NCBI GenBank assembly: GCA_964346445.1
Contig: CAYFUI010000007.1
Coordinates: 1 to 22,391 of the forward strand
Length of the DNA stretch: 22,391 bases
From: JAGOZV01 sp964346445
GTDB taxonomy: Bacteria > Patescibacteriota > Saccharimonadia > Saccharimonadales > Saccharimonadaceae
Direction of reading: 5' to 3'
Under the pieces are notes generated by a model, which saw only the letters and a list, made by a program, of their open reading frames with translations, was not told the origin of the DNA and ran no database searches. Both the position numbers and the translations under genes were made by a program. Within the stretch, counting starts at the first letter, position 1; every line of letters begins with the position of its first letter. Below, one piece after another: positions 15,693 through 22,301 of the stretch.

Positions 15693-16028
15693 TTAAGCTT
15701 CTTTTTCTTTACTAACTTCTTTTTTAGGAGCAGCCTTTTTTGCCTGCTTCTTTTTCTCTAGCTGAGCCTTTTTATGTGCTTCAGCAGCCGCGGAGCGTGC
15801 CTTAAAGCGGTCTACACGGCCTTCGGTGTCAATAATCTTACCTTCTCCTGTAAAGAAGGGGTGAGAAGCGGAAGAGATGTGTATTTTCACGAGTGGATAT
15901 TCATTACCATCTTCCCATTTTATAGTTTCTTTTGTTTGCGCGGTACTTTGTGTTAAAAACGCAAACCCAGCCTCTTCGTCGCTAAATACGACTGGCCGGT
16001 AATCTTGTGGGTGAATACTGCTTTTCAT
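15693..16028 (-). CDS. rpmE: 50S ribosomal protein L31 type B
   Basis: A large-subunit protein at the subunit bridge; 111 residues. The start MKSSIHPQDY and the segment SASHPFFTGEGKIIDTEGRVDRF are typical of L31. There are no zinc-binding cysteines, so it is the C-minus (type B) form. The usual length is about 80-90 residues; here a Lys/Ala-rich tail of about 30 residues is added. The ATG at 16028 is chosen over an upstream in-frame start at 16079, because the promoter lies between them: the ATG is nine bases after the -10, with no Shine-Dalgarno sequence. Confidence 0.94.
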   Translation of the reverse strand: MKSSIHPQDYRPVVFSDEEAGFAFLTQSTAQTKETIKWEDGNEYPLVKIHISSASHPFFTGEGKIIDTEGRVDRFKARSAAAEAHKKAQLEKKKQAKKAAPKKEVSKEKEA

Positions 16029-16037
16029 AACTTGCTT

Positions 16038-16066
16038 ATTATACATTATTCTTTTCTGATTGTCTA
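16038..16066 (-). promoter_or_regulatory. rpmE promoter, leaderless layout
   Basis: Minus strand TAGACA (16066-16061), a 17-base spacer and TATAAT (16043-16038), ending nine bases before the rpmE ATG. The hexamers and spacing are identical to those of rplU and rpsB. Confidence 0.75.
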
Positions 16067-16124
16067 ATTTAGGCAGCAAATAACTGTGGCTATTAGTTAA
16101 TGACAGGTTGCAATTATTATTGAC

Positions 16125-16142
16125 CTACCCTGGCAGGGGTAG
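16125..16142. repeat. Inverted repeat touching the rpsB -35 box
   Basis: CTACCC (16125-16130), six bases, then GGGTAG (16137-16142). Its right arm overlaps the first three bases of the rpsB -35 (16140-16145). It lies upstream of the predicted transcript start, so an operator is more likely than an RNA hairpin (inference). Confidence 0.5.
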
Positions 16143-16168
16143 ACATGAACGCCTTTTTTAGGTATAAT
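16140..16168 (+). promoter_or_regulatory. rpsB-tsf promoter
   Basis: TAGACA (16140-16145), a 17-base spacer and TATAAT (16163-16168). Transcription would start near 16175, leaving a leader of about 78 bases. A 9-base direct repeat (TAATGACAC at 16165-16173 and 16187-16195) overlaps the -10 and the first transcribed bases. Confidence 0.8.
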
Positions 16169-16196
16169 GACACCTGTAAATAAATTTAATGACACA

Positions 16197-16234
16197 GCTA
16201 CGCTTGTAAAAGATCCTGGAAAAAAGAGCGTAGC
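16197..16234 (+). promoter_or_regulatory. GC-rich hairpin in the rpsB leader
   Basis: GCTACGCT (16197-16204) and AGCGTAGC (16227-16234) pair perfectly over 8 bp with a 22-base loop, six bases upstream of the Shine-Dalgarno site (16241-16246). By analogy with known r-protein leaders it could be a feedback site for S2; that is inference. Confidence 0.5.
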
Positions 16235-16252
16235 GAGGAAAAGGAGAAAAAA

Positions 16253-17011
16253 ATGGCAGTAGATGTCGATATAAAGGCACTCTTAGAGAGTGGAGTGCAT
16301 TTTGGTCATAAGACCAGTCGCTGGAATCCTAAAGCGGCAAGCTATATTCATAGCAAAAGACAGGACTCACATATTATAGACCTAACCGCAACTGTAGCTG
16401 CGTTGGAAGAAGCGCTACCGTTTTTAACAAAAGTTGCTAGTAGCCGCAAACCAATTCTTTTTGTTGGCACTAAGAAGCAGCTGCGTGATCTTGTAAAAGA
16501 AGTAGCAGAAGAGGCGAACATGCCCTACGTTACTGAACGCTGGATTGGCGGAACTTTGACGAACGTGAGCACCATAAGCAAGCAAATTAAGAAACTAAAA
16601 AACTTGGAACGTCGCATGGCTTCTGGAGACCTAGAAAAGCGCTACTCTAAGCTAGAGGTGCAGCGCTTCCAAGAAGAAATCGATGACCTTGCAATGAAAT
16701 ATGGTGGCATAAAAGACATGAATGGTAAGCCGGGTGCTTTAGTTGTGACCGATATGATAGCGGAAAGTAATGCCATAAAGGAAGCCAACGCCTTGGGCGT
16801 GCCGGTGGTAGCCATCGCCGACACCAATGCCGATCCGACTATTGTTGAATATGCGGTACCTGGTAATGATGATGCAATCAAGAGTGTAGGGGCGCTTCTA
16901 GACTTATTTAAAAAAGCTATCTTAGAGGGAAGAGCCAAATCGCAAACAGAAGAAAAAGAAGCAAAACAGTCCGCTCAAGATAAAGCAACTGTCAAAAAAG
17001 ATGATAATTAA
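16253..17011 (+). CDS. rpsB: 30S ribosomal protein S2 (uS2)
   Basis: A small-subunit protein at the head-body junction; 252 residues, normal for S2. Diagnostic segments are ESGVHFGHKTSRWNPK at the N-terminus, NMPYVTERWIGGTLTN in the middle, and the PVVAIADTNADP and YAVPGNDDA motifs. An acidic/Lys-rich tail of about 30 residues follows. The start has AAGGAG six bases upstream and is preceded by a structured leader. It is the first gene of a translation cluster, with tsf 31 bases downstream. Confidence 0.97.
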   Translation: MAVDVDIKALLESGVHFGHKTSRWNPKAASYIHSKRQDSHIIDLTATVAALEEALPFLTKVASSRKPILFVGTKKQLRDLVKEVAEEANMPYVTERWIGGTLTNVSTISKQIKKLKNLERRMASGDLEKRYSKLEVQRFQEEIDDLAMKYGGIKDMNGKPGALVVTDMIAESNAIKEANALGVPVVAIADTNADPTIVEYAVPGNDDAIKSVGALLDLFKKAILEGRAKSQTEEKEAKQSAQDKATVKKDDN

Positions 17012-17042
17012 GCTTAAGGGTAAGAAGTAGAGGGAGGAAAAC

Positions 17043-17639
17043 ATGAGCGTTTCTATTGATGAAATTAAAAAATTAAAAGAGCTAAGCGGCATAGGTTTAA
17101 CTGATGCAAAAAAGGCACTAGTGGAAGCCGAAGGAGACTTTGATAAGGCTCTTGCAGAGTTAAGAAAAAAAGGTTTAACCAAAGCTGAGAAGAAGGGCGA
17201 TCGTGAAGCTAGGGAAGGCATCATAGAGGGGTATGTTCACGATAACCGTATTGGTGTTGTGCTTGAGCTCAATTGCGAAACGGACTTCGTGGCACGTTTA
17301 GAGGATTTTAAGGCGTTAGCACATGATCTCGCATTACAAATTGCTGCAATGGCGCCCCAGTATATTACTTTTGAGGATGTACCTGAAGAAGAGGTGGAGC
17401 GTGTTCGGACAGAGGCCTTGGAGCGAGTAAAAGCCGAAGGTAAGCCCGAAGAGATTGCCAATAAGATTGTTGAAGGGCAGGTTAAGAAGAATTTTGCTGA
17501 TAAAGTTTTAATGACCCAAACTTTCTATAAAGACGAAGGCATGACCGTAGAAGATTACATAAAAGAAAATATTGCCAAAACTGGTGAGAATATTCGCGTT
17601 GGGCAGTTCAAGCGTATAGAGCTGGGTCTTAGCGAATAA
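17043..17639 (+). CDS. tsf: Elongation factor Ts (short form)
   Basis: The nucleotide exchange factor that reloads EF-Tu with GTP; 198 residues, close to the short Thermus-type form and well below the roughly 280 of the E. coli protein. The N-terminal UBA-like domain holds the LSGIGLTDAKKAL motif, followed by the NCETDFVAR core segment that contacts EF-Tu. The coiled-coil and second core copy of the long form are missing. A strong GGGAGG site (17032-17037) lies five bases before the ATG. It is co-transcribed with rpsB. The pyrH gene that often follows tsf is absent here. Confidence 0.96.
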   Translation: MSVSIDEIKKLKELSGIGLTDAKKALVEAEGDFDKALAELRKKGLTKAEKKGDREAREGIIEGYVHDNRIGVVLELNCETDFVARLEDFKALAHDLALQIAAMAPQYITFEDVPEEEVERVRTEALERVKAEGKPEEIANKIVEGQVKKNFADKVLMTQTFYKDEGMTVEDYIKENIAKTGENIRVGQFKRIELGLSE

Positions 17640-17674
17640 ACAGGTTTTTATTTGTCTGCTTGAACCATTAAACA

Positions 17675-17683
17675 TGGTATACT
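17675..17683 (+). promoter_or_regulatory. frr extended -10, leaderless layout
   Basis: TGG then TATACT (17678-17683), six bases before the frr ATG, which places the expected transcript start on the start codon. No Shine-Dalgarno sequence and no clear -35. Confidence 0.6.
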
Positions 17684-17689
17684 TAGAGT

Positions 17690-18244
17690 ATGTTTAATTT
17701 AAAAGTTTATTCAGAAAAATTCGAGCAAGCTCTGGATCATTTCCGGGAAGAGCTAAAAAAAGTACGTACTGGACGGGCACATATCAACCAATTAGATGGT
17801 GTAAAAGTCCAGGCGTATGGAGCAACCATGCCCTTAAATCAGGTTGCCAGTGTCACAACCCCAGAGGCGCAATTGTTGTTAATTACTCCATTCGACCCTG
17901 CAAATATCCAAGCTATCGCTACCGCAATTCGTGAAGACCAGGCACTTGGTTTAAACCCGGTGGATGATGGTCGTGTAGTTAGGGTGCCAGTGCCGCCATT
18001 AACCGAGGAGCGGCGTAAGCAAATTGTTAAATTAGCTAGCGAAAAAGCCGAAGAGTGCAGGATTGTTTTACGTGGTGTTCGCCAAGAAGCCAACAAAGAG
18101 GTCAAGCGCCTAAAAGATGCTAAAGATATTTCTGAAGACGATGCGAAGCGGCTGGAAGCAGAAATAGATAAGGCTATGGCCGAGGTGTCTACCACGCTAG
18201 ACGAAATATTTAAGAATAAAGAAAAAGAAATTTTAACTATCTAA
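17690..18244 (+). CDS. frr: Ribosome recycling factor
   Basis: Splits post-termination ribosomes together with EF-G; 184 residues, standard. It shows the RTGRAH motif (residues 27-32), the NQVASVTTPE beta segment of the hinge-linked domain, and the VPVPPLTEERR and RGVRQEANK segments of the long helical arm. The ATG at 17690 has no Shine-Dalgarno sequence and lies six bases after an extended -10. The stop overlaps the uppS start by one base (TAATG), so uppS is translationally coupled. Confidence 0.97.
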   Translation: MFNLKVYSEKFEQALDHFREELKKVRTGRAHINQLDGVKVQAYGATMPLNQVASVTTPEAQLLLITPFDPANIQAIATAIREDQALGLNPVDDGRVVRVPVPPLTEERRKQIVKLASEKAEECRIVLRGVRQEANKEVKRLKDAKDISEDDAKRLEAEIDKAMAEVSTTLDEIFKNKEKEILTI

Positions 18245-18939
18245 TGGCTACCACAGCGGCAATACCAAAGCATGTAGGATATATTGTAGACGGTAATAGG
18301 CGGTGGGCCAAGAAACATGGTTTGCCCGCCTACGAAGGGCATTTGGCAGGCTACAATGCTATTCAAGACGTGGCTAAAGCTACCTTCAATGCAGGGGTAG
18401 AATTTATGTCTGCATACATTTTTAGCACAGAAAATTGGAAGCGTAGTGAACAAGAGGTTCAGGCGCTTATGGGGTTAGTGTTAAAGTTGTTCACCTCGGA
18501 CCTTTATATATTCCAGGAAGAAAACATACGTTTACGTATTCTGGGTTCTAAACAGGGAGTGAGTGAAAAAATTTTAGCAGCAATAGATAGTGCCGAAGAG
18601 GCTACTCGTGAGAATACACGTGGCACACTGGCACTATGTTTTAATTATGGTGGGCAGCTAGAGGTTGCAGATGCCGTTAAGAATTTTGTCAGTAAGGGTG
18701 GAGATGCTGGACGGATCACAGTAAAAGACATCGAGAATAATTTATATGCCGCTGACATACCGCCGCTGGATTTAATTATTCGCACTAGTGGTGAAGAACG
18801 GTTAAGTAATTTTATGCTTTATCGGGCCGCCTATAGCGAACTAATGTTTTTACCTAAAGCGTGGCCAGACATGACCAAAGAAGACGTCGCCCTAGCCTTA
18901 AAAGAGTATGCTAATCGTGGCAGAAGGTTTGGGCAATAA
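18244..18939 (+). CDS. uppS: Undecaprenyl (polyprenyl) diphosphate synthase
   Basis: A cis-prenyltransferase that extends farnesyl diphosphate with isopentenyl diphosphate to make the C55-type lipid carrier for cell-wall precursors; 231 residues. The first conserved block has the catalytic D16 in VDGNRRWA; the usual bacterial form is DGNGRWA, so Arg replaces Gly. SAYIFSTENWKR and the diphosphate-binding RTSGEERLSNFMLYRAAYSE block are intact. It starts on the frr stop and its own stop overlaps rseP by one base, a tight operon. The lipid it makes would be used by the LCP protein encoded at 10020-11729. Confidence 0.95.
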   Translation: MATTAAIPKHVGYIVDGNRRWAKKHGLPAYEGHLAGYNAIQDVAKATFNAGVEFMSAYIFSTENWKRSEQEVQALMGLVLKLFTSDLYIFQEENIRLRILGSKQGVSEKILAAIDSAEEATRENTRGTLALCFNYGGQLEVADAVKNFVSKGGDAGRITVKDIENNLYAADIPPLDLIIRTSGEERLSNFMLYRAAYSELMFLPKAWPDMTKEDVALALKEYANRGRRFGQ

Positions 18940-20030
18940 TGGCACTGATTGGTGGAATTTTAGTTGGCATTATTGTACTTGTGATTTTAATTGTCATACA
19001 TGAATTAGGGCATGCTATAGTAGCCAGGCGTAATGGTGTGGTTGTACAAGAGTTTGGCGTTGGTTTTCCTCCTAAGGCTTGGGCAAAAAAGCTTAAAAAC
19101 GGAGTGCTTTTATCAATAAATTGGCTACCTCTTGGCGGCTTTGTCAAATTGCAGGGTGAGCATGATGCTGATAATAAAAACGGAGACTATGGTAAAGCTA
19201 CTTATTGGCAAAAGACAAAAATTTTATTAGCTGGTGTAGCAGTTAATTGGGTTTTTGCAGTCTTCTTATTTACTATACTTGCATTTGTTGGGCTTCCTAA
19301 GTTAATCCCTAACCAGTTTATGGTGCCAGGGGATTCCCATATTATTAAAACTCCAGTATTGATAGGCTCTATTCAAGATAATTCTCCCGCAAAAGCGGCG
19401 GGTCTAGGAGTTGGCAGCCAAATTATAAGCTTAGATAATCATGAAGTGACTTCGTTGTCTCAATTTACTACTGATGCAAAAAAATTAGCAGGAAAGACTG
19501 TTCCTATTGAGTATAAAAAGGATGGTAAGGTGTATCAAACAGAAATTACCCTTAGGCAATCAAGTGATGATGGTGTTTTGGGAGTTGGCCTCCAAGGTGC
19601 AACCGAAAAATTTCGGGCAACCTGGAGCGCACCCTTGGTGGGTTTTGTCACCACCATCCAGCTAACGGATGCCAACCTACAGAGCCTTGGCCAGATGGTT
19701 GCACAATTATTTCAAGGGAAGACCAAGGAGGTTAGTGAAAGTGTAGCTGGCCCAATTGGTATTTTAGGAGTACTGTTTCCTAATGCCTCCCAGGCGGGTT
19801 TTACTAGTGTATTACTTTTAGCCGCTTTAATTTCTCTTGCTTTAGCAATTATGAACCTACTACCTATTCCAGGTCTAGACGGAGGGCGGTGGTTTACTAT
19901 GACAATATTCAAGTTGACCGGAAAACCTTTAACACGCAATGCCGAAGACATGATAAATGGTACAGGGTTTTTATTTTTAATGCTTTTAATACTTTTAGTG
20001 ACGGTGGCAGATGTCGGAAAATTATTCTAA
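18939..20030 (+). CDS. rseP: Site-2 intramembrane zinc metalloprotease RseP/RasP
   Basis: Cleaves substrates within the membrane in envelope stress signalling and signal-peptide clearance; 363 residues. The zinc motif HELGH is at 21-25 in the first membrane helix and the third ligand is D314 in GLDGGRW. Between them are a juxtamembrane SINWLPLGGFVKLQGE block and one PDZ domain (about 135-215). Membrane helices are predicted near 2-25, 95-120, 285-310 and 340-362. No anti-sigma factor substrate is visible in the window. The htrA-type protease at 12602 could act upstream of it as in E. coli DegS-RseP; that is inference only. Confidence 0.95.
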   Translation: MALIGGILVGIIVLVILIVIHELGHAIVARRNGVVVQEFGVGFPPKAWAKKLKNGVLLSINWLPLGGFVKLQGEHDADNKNGDYGKATYWQKTKILLAGVAVNWVFAVFLFTILAFVGLPKLIPNQFMVPGDSHIIKTPVLIGSIQDNSPAKAAGLGVGSQIISLDNHEVTSLSQFTTDAKKLAGKTVPIEYKKDGKVYQTEITLRQSSDDGVLGVGLQGATEKFRATWSAPLVGFVTTIQLTDANLQSLGQMVAQLFQGKTKEVSESVAGPIGILGVLFPNASQAGFTSVLLLAALISLALAIMNLLPIPGLDGGRWFTMTIFKLTGKPLTRNAEDMINGTGFLFLMLLILLVTVADVGKLF

Positions 20031-20769
20031 AAAAGTTAAAGTTGTAAAGCCAAAAAATAAGAATAAATATTATTTATGGCTAGCTTTACCTACGTGGGTA
20101 TTAGTTGGTACCTTTTTTAGTTTTTACCTTACCGCCCAGTTATTTTTTATTTTAAAAAAGTTTGGCCTAACATTTAGTTTCTTAAACGGTAGCGTTAAGC
20201 AGCTGGTGGGGCAGGCATTAGCATATATCGTGGCCATGCTGCTTGTCATAGTTATTCCTTATTTAATATTTAAGCATAAAATAAATTGGCAGCTCTTAGG
20301 CTTGAAGAGTAAATTTAAATGGAAATACATTCTACTGGCTATAGGCTCATTTGGACTATACTATCTTATCTCAATCTTTTTAATGTTCGTTATGATGGTG
20401 ATTAATCCAAACTTTGATATTTCACAAAAACAAGAAACCGGTTTTGAGTCTTTGCATCATAGCGTAGATTATGTAATGGCATTTTTAGCCCTCGTTGTGG
20501 CGGCGCCAATTGTCGAAGAAGTGCTATTTAGGGGGTTTTTATTTGGTGCTTTGAAGAAGAGCTATCGTTTTTGGGTGGCAACTCTTATTACGAGCGTTAC
20601 ATTTGGTCTTGCGCATGGCGCATGGAACGTTGGCGTGGACACCTTTGCTCTTAGTGTGGTGCTTTGTTATTTAAGATATAATTATAATTCCTTATACCCA
20701 GCCATCTTTCTTCATATGCTTAAAAATGGTTTGGCTTATTACATTCTTTTTATAGTTAAACCTTTTTAA
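20011..20769 (+). CDS. CPBP family intramembrane metalloprotease (CAAX protease-like)
   Basis: A member of the CPBP (Abi/Rce1-like) membrane protease family; 252 residues with about six to eight membrane segments and a basic N-terminal tail. Family motifs are intact: EEVLFRG (E169, E170, R174), FGLAHG (H202) and FLHMLKNG (H235). Substrates are unknown; in bacteria the family is linked to bacteriocin immunity, protein maturation and membrane signalling. It overlaps the end of rseP by 20 bases, so both are likely co-expressed. It occupies a place between rseP and proS where these genes are adjacent in Bacillus-type clusters. Confidence 0.92.
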   Translation: MSENYSKKVKVVKPKNKNKYYLWLALPTWVLVGTFFSFYLTAQLFFILKKFGLTFSFLNGSVKQLVGQALAYIVAMLLVIVIPYLIFKHKINWQLLGLKSKFKWKYILLAIGSFGLYYLISIFLMFVMMVINPNFDISQKQETGFESLHHSVDYVMAFLALVVAAPIVEEVLFRGFLFGALKKSYRFWVATLITSVTFGLAHGAWNVGVDTFALSVVLCYLRYNYNSLYPAIFLHMLKNGLAYYILFIVKPF

Positions 20770-20801
20770 AAGAGGCCCCAACCACAGATAGTTTATTGTT
20801 G

Positions 20802-20810
20802 TGCTATACT
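20802..20810 (+). promoter_or_regulatory. proS extended -10, leaderless layout
   Basis: TGC then TATACT (20805-20810), six bases before the proS ATG. No Shine-Dalgarno sequence. No convincing -35. Confidence 0.6.
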
Positions 20811-20816
20811 AACTAT

Positions 20817-22232
20817 ATGTCAAAAAAGCAAATACCTAATAAAGAAAAACAACCAGCTGAATGGTACACAACTGTCATACGTTTGGGCGACTTAGTAGAT
20901 TATGGCCCCGCTAAAGGCACCATGATTATTAAGCCGTATGGCTATGCCATATGGGAGCTCGTTCAGGATGCGATGAATGCGCGCATTAAAGAGAAAGGCG
21001 TTGGGAATAGCTACTTTCCGTTATTTATTCCAATGTCATTTTTAGAGATGGAGAAAGACCATATTGAAGGTTTTGCGCCAGAGCTAGCAGTCGTAACGCA
21101 TGGCGGCGGCGAAAAACTTGAAGAGCCGTTGGTAGTTAGGCCTACTAGTGAAACTATTATGTATAATTCATACGCCAAATGGGTTCATTCGTGGCGTGAT
21201 CTACCCCTTATGATGAACCAGTGGAACAATGTGGTGCGCTGGGAAAAAAGGACTACACCATTCTTGCGTACTAGTGAATTTTTATGGCAAGAAGGGCACA
21301 CTGCGCATGCCACTCATCAAGAAGCTATTGATATGCAACAGTGGGCTATGGATATGTATGTAGACATCTATCGTCATTATTTTGCACTTGATGGGTATGT
21401 TGGTTACAAGTCACAGTCAGAAAGGTTTGCTGGGGCAGACACAACCTTAACCTTTGAGGCGCTAATGCCAAGTGGCAAAGCCCTTCAGTCGTGCACCTCT
21501 CATGACTTAGGACAGCACTTCTCCAAAGTATTTAACATATCATTCCAGGATAAAAATAGTCAAGAACAGTTCGTTTGGCAAACTAGCTGGGGGTTAAGTA
21601 CTCGTTCAATTGGTGGCTTAATCTTAGCACATGGCGATGACCACGGTCTTAAGATGCCACCACGACTAGCACCTATTCAGGTGGTGGTGGTGCCTGTAAA
21701 ATTAGAGGGTAGCGCTTTTAGCTATAGTTCAAATGTGTATAACAAGCTAAAGGACCTGGGTATAAGGGTGCAGCTGGATGATAGGGATGATGAAAGTTTT
21801 GGCTTTAAGGTAAATAAGTGGGAATCTAAGGGTGTCCCGTTAGTGCTCAAGCTTGGCGAACGAGAAGCCAAAGATGAAAAGATTAGTTATCGCAGACGCG
21901 ACACACTTGAAGACGGGGTGCTCACATTAAAAGAGCTTAACGAAATAACCACTTTGCTCGACAGTATTCAGGAAAGCATGCTGCAGCAGTCTACAAAGTT
22001 TCGTGATGAGAATACTCGGGTTGCTAAAAACTATGAAGAGTTCAAGCAGATTCTAGAAAAAAACAAAGGCTTCGTTAAGGTTCACTGGAACGATGATGCA
22101 GAGATAGAAGCAAAAATTAAAGAAGAAACAAAAGCTACCAGCAGGCTGCGTCTAGCTGAAAAGAGCAAGGGGATAGATTTTTATACGGGTGAACCAGCTA
22201 CAGATGTGTGGCTTTTCGCCCAATCATATTAG
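20817..22232 (+). CDS. proS: Prolyl-tRNA synthetase, archaeal/eukaryote-like type
   Basis: A class II synthetase that charges tRNA-Pro; 471 residues. It is the short form without the large editing (INS) domain found in most bacterial ProRS, and it has a C-terminal extension after the anticodon-binding domain, as in archaeal/eukaryotic enzymes. Visible motifs are VVRPTSETIMY, motif 2 FLRTSEFLWQEGHTAH, and motif 3 around GDDHGLKMPPRLAP. The protein ends in Ser-Tyr, and that type usually ends in Tyr. The C-terminal domain, which normally carries four zinc-binding cysteines, has none here, so zinc is probably lost. The ATG at 20817 is chosen over an in-frame ATG at 20796, which lies upstream of the -10 box. 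Confidence 0.95.
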   Translation: MSKKQIPNKEKQPAEWYTTVIRLGDLVDYGPAKGTMIIKPYGYAIWELVQDAMNARIKEKGVGNSYFPLFIPMSFLEMEKDHIEGFAPELAVVTHGGGEKLEEPLVVRPTSETIMYNSYAKWVHSWRDLPLMMNQWNNVVRWEKRTTPFLRTSEFLWQEGHTAHATHQEAIDMQQWAMDMYVDIYRHYFALDGYVGYKSQSERFAGADTTLTFEALMPSGKALQSCTSHDLGQHFSKVFNISFQDKNSQEQFVWQTSWGLSTRSIGGLILAHGDDHGLKMPPRLAPIQVVVVPVKLEGSAFSYSSNVYNKLKDLGIRVQLDDRDDESFGFKVNKWESKGVPLVLKLGEREAKDEKISYRRRDTLEDGVLTLKELNEITTLLDSIQESMLQQSTKFRDENTRVAKNYEEFKQILEKNKGFVKVHWNDDAEIEAKIKEETKATSRLRLAEKSKGIDFYTGEPATDVWLFAQSY

Positions 22233-22283
22233 ATATTGTTACAGGGTTTTTATGAATTGAAGGTATATAATTGAATAAGGTTA

Positions 22284-22292
22284 TGGTATAAT
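22284..22292 (+). promoter_or_regulatory. Extended -10 of the last gene, leaderless layout
   Basis: TGG then TATAAT (22287-22292), nine bases before an ATG at 22302. No Shine-Dalgarno sequence. Confidence 0.55.
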
Positions 22293-22301
22293 TTCCACAA
22301 T

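Noticed and set aside
20796..20816. Seven extra N-terminal codons for proS
   Set aside because: The -10 box lies inside this segment, so it is not transcribed from that promoter; the family start fits the ATG at 20817.
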